Positions 17,357 to 26,558 are shown, counted from the stretch's first letter. The stretch: DNA of 53,855 nt from Caulobacter sp. Root655 (GCF_001427665.1 NZ_LMHC01000001.1:381805-435659), one strand, 5' to 3'. The notes: generated from the letters alone by a model not told the origin. Numbers and translations are program-made.

Positions 17357-19417
17357 ATGTCCCGTCGCGTCCTTTTCTCCGCCGCGAGCCTGCTGGCGGT
17401 CGCCCTCGTCGCGCCGCTGGCCCAGGCCGCCGAGACCCCGGCCGCCGTGGCCACCGGCGTCGCCCCCGAAGCGGGCGCGGGACCAGACGCCGTCGACAAG
17501 GTCGTGGTCACCGCCGCCCCCTACGCCGTGTCGCTCGACACCGTGACCAGCAGCGTCAATGTCATCACCCGCGACCAGCTGGACGTCGCCCCGGCGGCCG
17601 GCATCGGCGACATGCTCAACGGCCTGCCGGGCCTGCGCTCCACCTTCTACGGCCCCGGCGCCTCGCGGCCGGTGATCCGCGGCCTGTCGGGTCCCCGGGT
17701 GATGGTGCTGCAGAACGGGGTCGGCCAGGTGGACGCCAGCGCCCTGTCGCCCGACCACGCCGTGGCCAGCGACCCGGGCGAGGCCTCGCGCATCGAGGTG
17801 CTGCGCGGCCCCTCGACCCTGGCCTATGGCGGCTCGGGCATCGGCGGGGTGGTCAACATGATCGACGAGCGCGTGCCGTCGACGCCGGCCGCCAACGGCT
17901 TCGAAGGCCGGCTGTCGGCCTCGGCCTCGTCGGTCGACGACGGCTACGCCTACTCGACCGCGATCAAGGCCGGGAAGGGCCCGTTCGTGTTCGCCGCCGA
18001 CCTGTCCAGCCGCCGCACCGACGACTACGACGTGCCCGTCGCCCCGGTCTCGGCCCGGCTGGCGGCCCGCGACGGCCTGACCGTCGATCCCGACAAGACC
18101 GTCAAGAACACCGACGTCGAGGTCGACGCCTACGGGGCCGGCGTCTCCTACGTCCACGACCGCGGCTTCTTCGGCGTGTCGGTCAAGCGCACCGACACCA
18201 CCTACGGCGTGCCCTACGAGCAGATCCTGGCCCCGATCGACCCCAACGCCGAAGGCCCGGTCTCCATCCACCTGCAACAGACCCGCTACGACCTGCGCGG
18301 CGAGCAGGAACTGGACAATCCGTGGTTCGAGAAGGTCCGGGTCTCGATCGGCCACGCCGATTACGAGCACGCCGAGGTCAGCGTCGAGGACGGCGAGGTC
18401 GGCACCCGCTTCCTGTCGAACGGGACGGAAGGACGCGTCGAGCTGGTCCATCGCGAGCATGACGGCCACCAGGGGGCCATCGGCTTCCAGGCCCTGTCGC
18501 GCAGCTTCGAGGCGATCGGCGACGAGGCCTTCGTGCCCTCGACCGACATCAAGGAGTACGGAATCTTCACCCTGCAGCGCCTGGACCGCGGGACCTGGGG
18601 GATCGACGCCGGCCTGCGCTTCGATACCCGCTCGCTGAAGACGCCCGACGAGAAGCGCGATTTCGACAACATCTCGGCCTCGCTCGGCGTGTTCCTCAAG
18701 CCCACCGACCAGCTGTTCTATGCCCTGACCCTGTCACGCAACGGCCGGGCCCCGACCGAGTTCGAGCTGTTCGCCAACGGTCCGCACCCGGGCACTGGCG
18801 GTTTCGAGGTGGGCGACGACACCCTCGACAACGAGACCGTGACCTCGCTGGAGGCCACCGTCCGCTGGAAGGGCGAGCGCCTGCGCGCCGAGGGCCACCT
18901 GTGGGCCGCCAAGTATGGAAGCTTCATCGAGGAGGCCCCGACCGGCGCGGTCGAGGACGACCTGCCCGTCTACCAGTACTTCCAGACCAAGGCCGACTTC
19001 CACGGGGCCGAGTTCGAGGCCAGCTACGACGCCTGGCGCGGGGCGACCCAGTCGATCCGCCTGGAAACCACCTTCGACTGGGTGCACGGTGAGACCGACG
19101 CGGGCGTGCCGGCCCGCATCCCCCCGTGGTCGCTGGGCGGTTCGGTGGTGTGGAACATCCCGCGCGTCGAGACCACCCTGGAGGTCCGCCGCGTCGCCGA
19201 GCAGGACCGGGTGGCCGATTTCGAACTGCCCACCGACGGCTATACGGTGGTCAATCTGAAGGCGACGTTCAAGCCGATCGAGAACTCGCCGCTGCGCCTG
19301 TTCATCGACGGCCGCAACCTGACCAACGAGGAGACCCGCGAGCACGCCTCGTTCCTCAAGGACATCGCCCCGTCGCCGGGTCGATCGGTGCGGGCGGGCG
19401 TGGCCTGGAAGTTCTAG
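17357..19417 (+). CDS. znuD: ZnuD-like TonB-dependent zinc receptor
   Basis: A 686-residue TonB-dependent receptor. A signal peptide (about 1-24), 'VDKVVVTAAPY', a plug with 'RPVIRGLSGPRVMVLQNGV' and 'DASALSPDHAV', and a barrel ending in WKF are present. ZnuD-family details include 'VELVHREHDGHQGAIGFQ' (a His-rich loop), 'GDEAFVPSTD', 'ANGPHPGTGGFEVGD' and the C-terminal 'EHASFLKDIAPSPGRSVRAG'. ZnuD imports zinc, sometimes haem, through the outer membrane. The upstream Zur-like box agrees. Other metals remain possible. The stop codon abuts a dispersed repeat. Confidence 0.82.
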   Translation: MSRRVLFSAASLLAVALVAPLAQAAETPAAVATGVAPEAGAGPDAVDKVVVTAAPYAVSLDTVTSSVNVITRDQLDVAPAAGIGDMLNGLPGLRSTFYGPGASRPVIRGLSGPRVMVLQNGVGQVDASALSPDHAVASDPGEASRIEVLRGPSTLAYGGSGIGGVVNMIDERVPSTPAANGFEGRLSASASSVDDGYAYSTAIKAGKGPFVFAADLSSRRTDDYDVPVAPVSARLAARDGLTVDPDKTVKNTDVEVDAYGAGVSYVHDRGFFGVSVKRTDTTYGVPYEQILAPIDPNAEGPVSIHLQQTRYDLRGEQELDNPWFEKVRVSIGHADYEHAEVSVEDGEVGTRFLSNGTEGRVELVHREHDGHQGAIGFQALSRSFEAIGDEAFVPSTDIKEYGIFTLQRLDRGTWGIDAGLRFDTRSLKTPDEKRDFDNISASLGVFLKPTDQLFYALTLSRNGRAPTEFELFANGPHPGTGGFEVGDDTLDNETVTSLEATVRWKGERLRAEGHLWAAKYGSFIEEAPTGAVEDDLPVYQYFQTKADFHGAEFEASYDAWRGATQSIRLETTFDWVHGETDAGVPARIPPWSLGGSVVWNIPRVETTLEVRRVAEQDRVADFELPTDGYTVVNLKATFKPIENSPLRLFIDGRNLTNEETREHASFLKDIAPSPGRSVRAGVAWKF

Positions 19418-19514
19418 AGCCCGACCTGATTGCATCAGGCCGGGACTCTAGATTTCTGTTTTGGCGCATTTTCTTCACGCGAACCGGAATCCACTTCGCT
19501 CGAAAATGCTCTAG
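19416..19514. repeat. Two-stem dispersed repeat, copy 1
   Basis: A stem of type 'ccgacctgattgcatcaggccgg' is followed by a conserved block beginning GCATTTTCTTCACGCGAACC and ending in GAAAATGCTCTAG; its outer arms GCATTTTC/GAAAATGC pair. The receptor's TAG stop is the first part of the element. The second copy is at 26834-26932. Confidence 0.85.
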
Positions 19515-19673
19515 GCGGGCGGAACTCCCGCGCAGGGCGAACCAAGCGGGACCATAACGCCAAGGCGGAGGGGTTGATTGCGGGGCCCCTCCGGATCGGC
19601 TAGAAGCGCCGGACCTTTAAAGGCCGCCTGAGCGCAATAGGCGTCCGTTCATTAGCCTTTTGTCGAGCTGTTC

Positions 19674-20459
19674 ATGGAAACGACCCAACCCGCCGGCGGG
19701 ATCTCCGGCAACGTCCTGTTCTACAACTCGCCGGAGCCCCTGAGCCGCGAGCAACACGCCAAGCTGGGCCTGGTCCACAAGGACAAGCCCTACAGCTTCG
19801 CCCTCAGCGGCACCGCCGTGCCGCTCGCGGTCACCGAATTCGCGCCGGCCGCGCTGTCCTATCCGGTCATCTTCGCCGGCGAAGACCGCGTGCCGCTGGC
19901 CGTGATGGGCCTGAACACCGGCGAGAACCTGTTCGTCAAGGCCGATGGCGCCTTCGAGATCGGGGCCTACATCCCGGCCTATATCCGCCGCTATCCGTTC
20001 GTGCTGGCCAATGACGACGCGCAGGACCGTCTGATCGTCTGCATCGACCGCGGCTCCAGCCTGCTGGCCGAAGGCGGCGACACCCCGCTGTTCGACGAAA
20101 AGGGCGAGCCGACCGAATACACCCAGAACTGCATCAAGTTCTGCGACGACTTCGAAGTCGAACGCCGCCGCACCGACTCGTTCGTGCAACTGCTGAAGGA
20201 CAACGACCTCTTCGAACTGAAGAAGGCGATCTTCACGCCGCAGGGCGCCAACGGCCAGCCGGGCGAGCCGCAGACCGTGGCCGAATATTTCGGCGTCTCG
20301 GAAGAAAAGCTCAACGCCCTGTCGCCGGAGAAGACCAAGGAGCTGCAAGCCAGCGGCGCCCTGGCCCAGATCTACGCGCACCTGGTGTCGCTGACCGGCT
20401 GGGACCGCCTGATCGCCCTGGCCTCCCAGCGCCAGGTCCAGACCGGCACGCTGAACTAA
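19674..20459 (+). CDS. SapC family protein
   Basis: A 261-residue soluble protein of the SapC family (named after a Campylobacter S-layer locus). In Caulobacterales and relatives, members often occur beside TonB receptors and tryptophan halogenases; the biochemical role is unknown. Visible family features are 'LGLVHKDKPYSFAL', 'EFAPAALSYPVIFAGED', 'LFVKADGAFEIGAYIPAYIRRYPFVL' and 'LIVCIDRGSSLL'. There is no signal peptide, so it is probably cytoplasmic. It stands alone between a repeat and a strong terminator. Start ATG 19674 has only a weak ribosome-binding site. Confidence 0.85.
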   Translation: METTQPAGGISGNVLFYNSPEPLSREQHAKLGLVHKDKPYSFALSGTAVPLAVTEFAPAALSYPVIFAGEDRVPLAVMGLNTGENLFVKADGAFEIGAYIPAYIRRYPFVLANDDAQDRLIVCIDRGSSLLAEGGDTPLFDEKGEPTEYTQNCIKFCDDFEVERRRTDSFVQLLKDNDLFELKKAIFTPQGANGQPGEPQTVAEYFGVSEEKLNALSPEKTKELQASGALAQIYAHLVSLTGWDRLIALASQRQVQTGTLN

Positions 20460-20484
20460 GCACGGCGCCTTCGGGCGTCGCGAA

Positions 20485-20523
20485 AGGCGGCGGATCCGAA
20501 AGGGTCCGCCGCCTTTTTCGTTT
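20485..20523 (+). terminator. Rho-independent terminator of the sapC-family gene
   Basis: AGGCGGCGGA and TCCGCCGCCT form a perfect ten-pair stem, followed by TTTTTCGTTT. Confidence 0.92.
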
Positions 20524-20550
20524 GGGGGTTGAAGGCTGAACCTAAAATCC

Positions 20551-20673
20551 GCTCATCCCGGCGAATGCCGGGACCCAGATCCCATAGCGGTGGGGATGAT
20601 TGGATAAGCTCAGAGCCTTTGGCGTCAGACCCAGAGCTATTCCATCTGGGTCCCGGCGTTCGCCGGGATGAGC
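20551..20673. repeat. Palindromic repeat, CATCCCGGCGAA...TTCGCCGGGATG type
   Basis: GCTCATCCCGGCGAATGCCG at the left faces an inverted near-copy ending in GGGATGAGC at the right, with ACCCAGAT/ATCTGGGT also paired. It lies between the convergent sapC-family and def genes. Related units appear at 31711, 47055 and 50951. Confidence 0.85.
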
Positions 20674-20687
20674 GGCGGTGGGAGGCC

Positions 20688-21209
20688 TTAAGCCGCCCGC
20701 CGAGCCTTCTTGACCTTGCTGATGGCGCGGTCGCGGCGCAGGCGCGACAGGTGGTCGATGAACAGCACGCCGGCCAGGTGGTCCATCTCGTGCTGGATGC
20801 AGACGGCGAACAGCTCTTCGGCCTCTTCCTCCACCGCTTCGCCCTGATAGTTCAGATAGGTCAGCTTGACCTTCGAGGGCCGCTCGACCGCGTCGTAATA
20901 GTCGGGCACCGACAGGCAGCCTTCCTCGTAGGCGAACAGCTCGTCGGACGACCAGGTGATCTTGGGATTGACGAAGTGGCGGGGCGCGGGCTCCTCGCCC
21001 TCGCGGGCCAGGTCCATGACGATGACATTGACCAGTTCGCCCACCTGGACGGCCGCCAGGCCGATGCCCGGGGCGTCGTACATGGTCTCCAGCATGTCGT
21101 CCATCAGGGCGCGCAGGGCGTCGTCGACGGCGGGCACGTCCTTGGAGACCTGCTTGAGAACCGCCAGATCGGCGGCGTTATCGACGGTGAGGATGCGACG
21201 GATGGCCAT
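20688..21209 (-). CDS. def: Peptide deformylase
   Basis: A 173-residue metalloenzyme that removes the formyl group from N-terminal formyl-methionine during translation. The three motifs are present: '[10 protein letters not shown]' (48-57, Val for the usual Pro or Thr), 'EGCLSVP' with metal ligand Cys98, and 'QHEMDHLAG' with His140, Glu141 and His144. The length fits a type 1 enzyme. Upstream on the same strand are a small membrane gene and rmuC, a common alphaproteobacterial neighbourhood; fmt is not adjacent here. Confidence 0.95.
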   Translation of the reverse strand: MAIRRILTVDNAADLAVLKQVSKDVPAVDDALRALMDDMLETMYDAPGIGLAAVQVGELVNVIVMDLAREGEEPAPRHFVNPKITWSSDELFAYEEGCLSVPDYYDAVERPSKVKLTYLNYQGEAVEEEAEELFAVCIQHEMDHLAGVLFIDHLSRLRRDRAISKVKKARRAA

Positions 21210-21273
21210 GATAAGTGTCAGGTAAGGGCCGCGCGGCCTGGGGTCAAGGCGACCTAAGGGCGCGGGGCGCCGT

Positions 21274-21540
21274 TCAGCCCAACACGGTCATGCTCAGGAT
21301 TTGCCAAGCCAGCAGGCAGATGGCGCCGATCAGGATCAAGGCCGGTCCGCTCAGAGCCTTCACGCGCCCTTGCAGCAGCTTTTCGAAGCGCTCGGCGTCG
21401 ATCGCCCGTTCGACCTTGGCCTTGCCGTAGGACTTGCTGACCAGCACGCCCGTGCGTCGCGCGTTGAGCACGGTCAGGCCTTGGGTCAGCAGCATGTAGA
21501 GCGACGCGATGATGGCGCCGGCGCAGGCGAAGAAGATCAT
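21274..21540 (-). CDS. Small two-span membrane protein, unknown function
   Basis: An 88-residue protein with a hydrophobic segment at each end (about 2-20 and 65-86). A basic middle region contains '[27 protein letters not shown]'-like sequence. I recognise no family. It begins nine bases after the rmuC stop and precedes def by 64 bases on the same strand, so it is probably part of that transcript. Reading frame and start (ATG 21540) are supported by the tight spacing and codon bias. Confidence 0.65.
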   Translation of the reverse strand: MIFFACAGAIIASLYMLLTQGLTVLNARRTGVLVSKSYGKAKVERAIDAERFEKLLQGRVKALSGPALILIGAICLLAWQILSMTVLG

Positions 21541-21549
21541 CCGGCCAGC

Positions 21550-22851
21550 CTATGGTTTAGCTTGCAGCCTGGCAACCGAGGGTTCCGTCGCCGCCTCGCC
21601 CGCCAGCTTGATCAGCGGCCGCACCGCGCCCTCGACCGGCGTCAGCTCGGCGATTTCCTTGCCCTCGTGGTCCACCGACAGGTCCTCGAAGCGGCGGGCC
21701 TGGGTCAGGACCTGGCTTTCCAGCGAGCCGACGAACTGGTTGTAGCGGCCGACCGCCGCTTCCAGCGCCTTGCCCACCGAGCCGGCATGGGCCCCCATCA
21801 CCGCGATGCGCTTGTAGAGCTCGCGGCCGACGGCGACGATGTTGGCGGCGTTCTTGGCCTGATCCTCGGCCCGCCAGCCGTAGGCGACCGCCTTGCACAG
21901 GGCGAACAGGGTGGTGGGGGTGACCAGCAGCACCCGACGGTCCATGGCCTCGGTCATCAGGTCGGGCAGGCGGTCCAGGGCGGCGGCCAGGAAACCGTCG
22001 CCGGGCACGAACATCGCCACGAAGTCGGGCGAGCCCTCGCTGGCGAACTGGTCCCAATAGGCCTTGGCGGAAAGCCCCTGCATGTGGGCGCGGACGCTGG
22101 CGGCATGGCGGATGAAGGCCGCCTCGCGCAGGTGCTCCTCGGTGGCCTCCTGGGCTTCGAGGAAGGCGTTGAGCGAGCACTTGGCGTCGATCACGAACAC
22201 CCCGCCGCCGGGCATCTTAACCTTCACGTCCGGGCGGCGGCGGCCCTCCTCGCTGTCGATGCTGAACTGCTCCTCGAAGTCGAAGCGTTTATTGAGGCCA
22301 GCGGCCTCAAGAACGTTACGTAAAGTCTGCTCGCCCCAGCGGCCCTGGACGCCGGCCCCGCGACGCAGGGCGGCCGACAGCTTGCGGGCCTCGAACTGGG
22401 TGGCGACCGAGGCTTCCATCAGGGCGTTGATCTGGGCCTTGAGGCCGCCGGTCTCCTCGGCGCGGGCTTTCTCGACGGCGGTGACCTGGGCCTCGAACTT
22501 GGCCAGGGTCTCGGCCACCGGCTTGAGCTGGGCTTCGAGGCGGGCCTGGGAGAGCAGTTCGCGGCTCTTGAAGTTCTCCTCGGTGCGCTTGATCAGCGCC
22601 TCGGCGACGGTGTTGGCGGTCATGGTCGCCTGCTGGGCGGCCTGGGCGCGGATCAGTTCGCCCTGCGTGACCGCCTGGTCCTCCAGCAGCCGGGCCCGCT
22701 CGTCGGCCTGGACCAGCCGGGCGTTCAGCTCCCAGGCCCGGGCGTCGGCGCCGGCCGCGCGGCGCTGGCTGGCCAGGGCCCACAGCACGGCGACCACGGC
22801 GACAATCGCCAGCACGAGGGTGAGGATCAGGAACGGGTTGGAGAAGTTCAT
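21550..22851 (-). CDS. rmuC: DNA recombination protein RmuC
   Basis: A 433-residue RmuC homologue. An N-terminal membrane anchor (about 7-27) is followed by a long Ala/Gln/Glu-rich coiled coil (about 35-170). The RmuC domain is a restriction-endonuclease-like fold, with 'RWGEQTLRNVLEAAGL' and the putative active region 'RPDVKVKMPGGGVFVIDAK'. RmuC limits inversions at short inverted repeats in E. coli. It is first in an apparent rmuC-membrane protein-def transcript. A palindromic repeat fills the space upstream of it. Confidence 0.92.
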   Translation of the reverse strand: MNFSNPFLILTLVLAIVAVVAVLWALASQRRAAGADARAWELNARLVQADERARLLEDQAVTQGELIRAQAAQQATMTANTVAEALIKRTEENFKSRELLSQARLEAQLKPVAETLAKFEAQVTAVEKARAEETGGLKAQINALMEASVATQFEARKLSAALRRGAGVQGRWGEQTLRNVLEAAGLNKRFDFEEQFSIDSEEGRRRPDVKVKMPGGGVFVIDAKCSLNAFLEAQEATEEHLREAAFIRHAASVRAHMQGLSAKAYWDQFASEGSPDFVAMFVPGDGFLAAALDRLPDLMTEAMDRRVLLVTPTTLFALCKAVAYGWRAEDQAKNAANIVAVGRELYKRIAVMGAHAGSVGKALEAAVGRYNQFVGSLESQVLTQARRFEDLSVDHEGKEIAELTPVEGAVRPLIKLAGEAATEPSVARLQAKP

Positions 22852-22890
22852 GCTCCGTTCTTAGCCGGAGTCGGGGGATCGGGAAAGCCA

Positions 22891-23030
22891 AGTCCTCCCC
22901 CCGTGGGGGAGGTGTCGGCGAAGCCGACGGAGGGGGGAGTGATCGGCAGGCGACCACACCTCCGATCGACGATCCTATAACTCCCCCCACCGATCGCTTC
23001 GCGATCGCCTCCCCCACAGGGGGAGGACTT
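22891..23030. repeat. Dispersed palindromic repeat, CTCCCCC...GGGGGAG family
   Basis: AGTCCTCCCCCCGTGGGGGA at the left is answered by its inverted form ending GGGGGAGGACTT. Cores are 'gtcggcgaagccgac' and 'gatcgcttcgcgatc'. It lies between recR's stop and the rmuC start. Confidence 0.85.
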
Positions 23031-23034
23031 TAAG

Positions 23035-23637
23035 TTAAGCCGGCCGTCTCGCCCGCAGCGCCTGGGCGATCGTCCCGTCGTCCAGCCAGTCCAAGTCGCC
23101 GCCGACCGGCACGCCACGCGCCAGCATGGTCACCGACACCCCGGTCGTCGCCAGGCGATCGGCCAGGTAGTGGGCGGTGGTCTGGCCGTCGACCGTGGCC
23201 GGCAGGGCCAGGATCACCTCGGTGATCTCGCCGCCGGTCGCCCGGCTCAGCAGTTCGCCCACCCGCAGCGCCTCGGGCCCGATCCCGTCCAGCGCCGACA
23301 GCAGGCCGCCCAGCACGTGGTAGCGGCCCTTGAACGACTGGCCGCGCTCCATGGCCCACAGCGAGCCGACCTCCTCGACCACGCACAGCAGGCGCGGGTC
23401 GCGGCCGCGGTCGGCGCAGATGGCGCAGGGATCGGAGGTGTCCAGCGAGCCGCAGGTCGAGCAGGTCCGCACCTTGGCCTGGGCGTCGACCAGGGCGGCG
23501 GTGAGCGGAGCGAGCAAAGTGTCCCGCTTCTTGAGAAGCGCCAGCGCCGCGCGCCGGCCCGAGCGCGGACCCAGCCCCGGCAGCTTGGACAGCAGGGCGA
23601 TGAGGCGCTCGATCTCGGGTCCGGCGGAGGCGGCCAT
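23035..23637 (-). CDS. recR: Recombination mediator protein RecR
   Basis: A 200-residue RecR. It shows the helix-hairpin-helix '[14 protein letters not shown]', a four-Cys zinc finger ('[16 protein letters not shown]') and a Toprim domain ('[17 protein letters not shown]', '[16 protein letters not shown]'). RecR works with RecF/RecO to load RecA at gaps. ATG 23637 is used rather than an upstream in-frame start, since family proteins begin just before '[15 protein letters not shown]'. The start overlaps the stop of the NTF2-like gene by one base (TGATG). Confidence 0.95.
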   Translation of the reverse strand: MAASAGPEIERLIALLSKLPGLGPRSGRRAALALLKKRDTLLAPLTAALVDAQAKVRTCSTCGSLDTSDPCAICADRGRDPRLLCVVEEVGSLWAMERGQSFKGRYHVLGGLLSALDGIGPEALRVGELLSRATGGEITEVILALPATVDGQTTAHYLADRLATTGVSVTMLARGVPVGGDLDWLDDGTIAQALRARRPA

Positions 23638-24092
23638 CAGGGTTTCGCCACCCGCGTGACCTGCGAATAGACCACCCGCCACTGGCCGTCGCGCCTGGCC
23701 CAGGTGTCGACGAACCGCACGACCAGGGCGAAGCGCTGGCCGCTGTCCGTGCCGGTCATGTTGACCCGGCCGCCGAGCAGGGCCGTGTCGCCGAGGACCT
23801 TCTCGACCGGCTCCTCGATGGTGAAGGGATCGAGCTTGAAGCCGGGGGTCACATAGTCGGCGATCAGCCGGGCCTTGTCCTGGACCTGACCCGCGCCGTT
23901 GACCAGCACGTAGTCGTCGGCCACCAGCCGTTCCAACGCCGCGCGGTCGCCATGCACCTGGGCCTCGTCATAGGCGTGGGCGGCGGCGGCCAGGTCGGCC
24001 GGCAAGGGCGCGGCCACCGCTAGGCCGGGCGCCAGCAGGGCCAGGATGGACAGGACGGCGAAGCGCCGGAAACGAGTTTGGACGGCAACCAT
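23637..24092 (-). CDS. Secreted NTF2-like (SnoaL/DUF4440) protein
   Basis: A 151-residue protein with a signal peptide (about 1-27, ending AVAA) and an NTF2-like domain of the DUF4440 type. Visible stretches are '[30 protein letters not shown]' in part and the final '[22 protein letters not shown]'. Such domains bind small molecules or catalyse varied reactions, so function cannot be inferred. It sits between ybaB and recR, which are usually adjacent, and overlaps the recR start by one base. Confidence 0.8.
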   Translation of the reverse strand: MVAVQTRFRRFAVLSILALLAPGLAVAAPLPADLAAAAHAYDEAQVHGDRAALERLVADDYVLVNGAGQVQDKARLIADYVTPGFKLDPFTIEEPVEKVLGDTALLGGRVNMTGTDSGQRFALVVRFVDTWARRDGQWRVVYSQVTRVAKP

Positions 24093-24228
24093 CAGCGTGA
24101 TCTCATCCCATTGAGTGTGTTGAGCCGGCCAGACTGGGCGGATCGGACCCGTCCCGAAAGAACCGATCTGCCAACCGCCCCGAATCGTCCCGCCAAGAGC
24201 ATCCGGAGACGGATGCCAGGGCCGCCCG

Positions 24229-24558
24229 CTAGAACTTCATCCCCGGCATGCCGCCCATCAGGCCCGCCATCGGGCCGGCGGCCTCTTGCATCATCTGGGC
24301 CTGGGCCGCGTCCAGCTTGCGCTTGGCGTCGGCGTGGGCGGCGACGATCAGGTCGGCGATGACCTCGCCCTCGCCCGGCTCGACCAAGGTCTCGTCCAGC
24401 ACCACGCGGGCCAGTTCGCCATTACCCCGCAGGGTGACGGTGACCATGCCGCCGCCGGCCGTGCCGTCCACGGTCAGTTCGGCCAGCCGCGCCTGGGCGT
24501 CGGCCAGTTTCTGCTGCATGGCCTGGGCCTGCTTCATCAGGCCGCCGAGGTCTTTCAT
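24229..24558 (-). CDS. ybaB: YbaB/EbfC nucleoid-associated protein
   Basis: A 109-residue protein of the YbaB/EbfC family of small dimeric DNA-binding proteins. Family pattern: 'MKQAQAMQQKLADAQARLAEL', 'TAGGGMVTVTLRGNGEL', 'VEPGEGEVIADLIVAAHADA'. The Met/Gly-rich end (MAGLMGGMPGMKF) is typical. It lies between dnaX and recR, the conserved dnaX-ybaB-recR order, although one extra gene separates it from recR. Confidence 0.93.
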   Translation of the reverse strand: MKDLGGLMKQAQAMQQKLADAQARLAELTVDGTAGGGMVTVTLRGNGELARVVLDETLVEPGEGEVIADLIVAAHADAKRKLDAAQAQMMQEAAGPMAGLMGGMPGMKF

Positions 24559-24582
24559 GGTTCAAGCTCCAACTTCAAACGT

Positions 24583-24715
24583 GGCTCTCCCTCCCCCTGG
24601 AGGGGGGAGGGGCAGGGGTGGGGGTGGCGCCGCTGGTGGACACACTGCATCGCGGCGAAACCCTAAACGCTTCCACCCCCATCCCCGACCCTTCCCCCTC
24701 CAGGGGGAAGGGAGA
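24583..24715. repeat. Palindromic repeat, CCCTCCCCCTGGAGG type
   Basis: 'ctctccctccccctggaggg' faces 'cttccccctccagggggaag', with GGGTGGGGGTGG answered by CCACCCCCATCCCC. It fills the space between dnaX and ybaB, so it would be carried in their shared mRNA if they are co-transcribed. Confidence 0.8.
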
Positions 24716-24722
24716 AAACAAA

Positions 24723-26558
24723 CTAGTCTTCCAGCTCGTCCGGCTCGATCGGCGGCGCCTCGGGCGTCAGGATCTTGCGGACCTCGACGATCTCGGCCCC
24801 GGGAAAGGCGTCCAGCACCGCGGCGACGAAGGGGTCGGCTCTGATCGATGCAAGTTCCTCCTTCTCTTCGCGCTTCTGGCGCTCGAGCAGGCTCTCGGCC
24901 CCGCCGCCGCCCTCGGCCGCCACCAGCCAGGGCTGGCCGGTCCATTCCTTCAGCGCCCGCACCAGCCGGCCGGCCAGATTGCCGGGCGCGTTGGGGGCGG
25001 GTTCGAAAGTGATCGCCCCGGGACGGAAGCTGATCGGCCGGACAAACTGCTCGACGTCGAGGCGCAGGCCGATGTCGCGCTTCTCGGCGATCAGCCGCAC
25101 CACGTCCTCGAACGACGACAAGACCGGAGCCGCCGAGGCGACTGGAGCGGCCATCACCCGGGCCTGGGCGTTGACCGCCCCGCCGGCCTGGCCGCCGCCC
25201 ATGGAGCCGCCGCCGCCGCCCGGACCGCCGCCCATGGGGGCGCCGTCGCGCAGCGCCTTCAGCGCCTCTTCCGGACCCGGCAGGTCGGCGGCGTAGCACA
25301 GGCGGATCAGCGCCATTTCGGCGGCGGCCATGGCGTCGGGCGCGCGGCGCACCTCGTCATGGGCCTTGAGCAGCATCTGCCACAGCCGCGACAGGGTCCC
25401 GGCCGAGGTCTGGGCCCCGATCGCGGTCAGGCGCGCGGCCTGTTCCTTGGGCAGGGTCAGGGCGTCGGGCCCCAGGGCCTTGGCCACCGAGGCGCCGTGG
25501 CAGTGGTCCAGCAGGTCCAGCATGACCACGGCCGGGTCGGCCCCGAAGCCCCACAGGGCGCGGAAGCCGGCCAGCGAATCGCCCGGCTTGCCGCTCATGA
25601 CGTTCTCGAACAGGGCGATGGTCTGGCCGCGGTCGGCCAGGCCCAGCATGTCGCGAACCACGGCGGCGGTGACCGTCGAGCCGCGCTCGCCCTGGACGAT
25701 GGCCTGGTCGAGCAGCGACAGGCCGTCGCGGACCGAGCCCTCGGCGGCGCGGGCGATCAGGGCCAGGCCGTCTTCCTCGACCTTGGCCCCTTCGTTGGCG
25801 GCGATGCGGCCGAAGTGCTTGACCAGCACGTCGGGCTCGACCCGGCGCAGGTCGAAGCGCTGGGTGCGCGACAGGATGGTCACCGGCACCTTGCGGATCT
25901 CGGTGGTGGCGAAGATGAACTTGGCGTGCGGCGGCGGCTCTTCCAGCGTCTTCAGCAGGGCGTTGAACGCCGCCGTCGACAGCATGTGCACTTCGTCGAT
26001 GATGTAGACCTTGTAGCGGGCCTCGACCGGGGCGTAGCGCACCCCGTCCAGCAGCTCGCGCATCTCGTCGACCTTGGTGCGGCTGGCGGCGTCCAGTTCC
26101 AGCACGTCCATGTGCCGGCCTTCGATGATCGCCTTGCAGTGCCGGCCCTCGACGGTCAGGTCGACCGAGGGCTGGTGGACGGTGTCGGTCTCGTAGTTCA
26201 GGGCCCGGGCCAGCAGGCGGGCGGTGGTGGTCTTGCCCACCCCCCGGACGCCGGTCAGCATGAAGGCGTGGGCGATGCGGCCGGTGGAGAACGCATTGGC
26301 CAGAGTGCGGACCATGGCCTCCTGGCCGATCAGGTCCTCGAAGGTGCGCGGCCGGTACTTGCGGGCCAGCACGGTGTAGGCGGCGTCGGGGTCGGACGCC
26401 TGGCTGGTCATCGGCACGACGGCGGGCGCCGTGACCGGGGCGGCGGCGGGCGCGCCCCCGAAGATGTCGGCGGTGTTCTCGTCGCGCTCGTGTTCGGCCT
26501 CGGGGGGCTCATCCCACGGCGGCGCGGAATCGGTCTTGAGGTCGTCGTGGTCGGCCAT
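24723..26558 (-). CDS. dnaX: DNA polymerase III subunit tau/gamma
   Basis: A 611-residue clamp-loader ATPase. The AAA+ core includes 'ARKYRPRTFEDLIGQE', Walker A 'GVRGVGKTTTARLLARAL', Walker B 'VYIIDEVHML' and sensor 1 'FIFATTEIRKVP'. After domain III comes a Gly/Met-rich linker, then a tau-like C-terminal part. ATG 26558 is chosen: upstream residues in this frame belong to the ffs-dnaX spacer. Three of the four cysteines of the zinc module usual in DnaX are missing ('ALNYETDTVHQPS...GRHCKAI'). I see no A-rich slippery site for gamma formation. The ffs gene lies upstream on the same strand. Confidence 0.94.
   Translation of the reverse strand: MADHDDLKTDSAPPWDEPPEAEHERDENTADIFGGAPAAAPVTAPAVVPMTSQASDPDAAYTVLARKYRPRTFEDLIGQEAMVRTLANAFSTGRIAHAFMLTGVRGVGKTTTARLLARALNYETDTVHQPSVDLTVEGRHCKAIIEGRHMDVLELDAASRTKVDEMRELLDGVRYAPVEARYKVYIIDEVHMLSTAAFNALLKTLEEPPPHAKFIFATTEIRKVPVTILSRTQRFDLRRVEPDVLVKHFGRIAANEGAKVEEDGLALIARAAEGSVRDGLSLLDQAIVQGERGSTVTAAVVRDMLGLADRGQTIALFENVMSGKPGDSLAGFRALWGFGADPAVVMLDLLDHCHGASVAKALGPDALTLPKEQAARLTAIGAQTSAGTLSRLWQMLLKAHDEVRRAPDAMAAAEMALIRLCYAADLPGPEEALKALRDGAPMGGGPGGGGGSMGGGQAGGAVNAQARVMAAPVASAAPVLSSFEDVVRLIAEKRDIGLRLDVEQFVRPISFRPGAITFEPAPNAPGNLAGRLVRALKEWTGQPWLVAAEGGGGAESLLERQKREEKEELASIRADPFVAAVLDAFPGAEIVEVRKILTPEAPPIEPDELED

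Noticed and set aside
24723..26558. A programmed frameshift in dnaX that would yield gamma
   Set aside because: I found no A-rich slippery run of the A AAA AAG kind on the coding strand in the gene.
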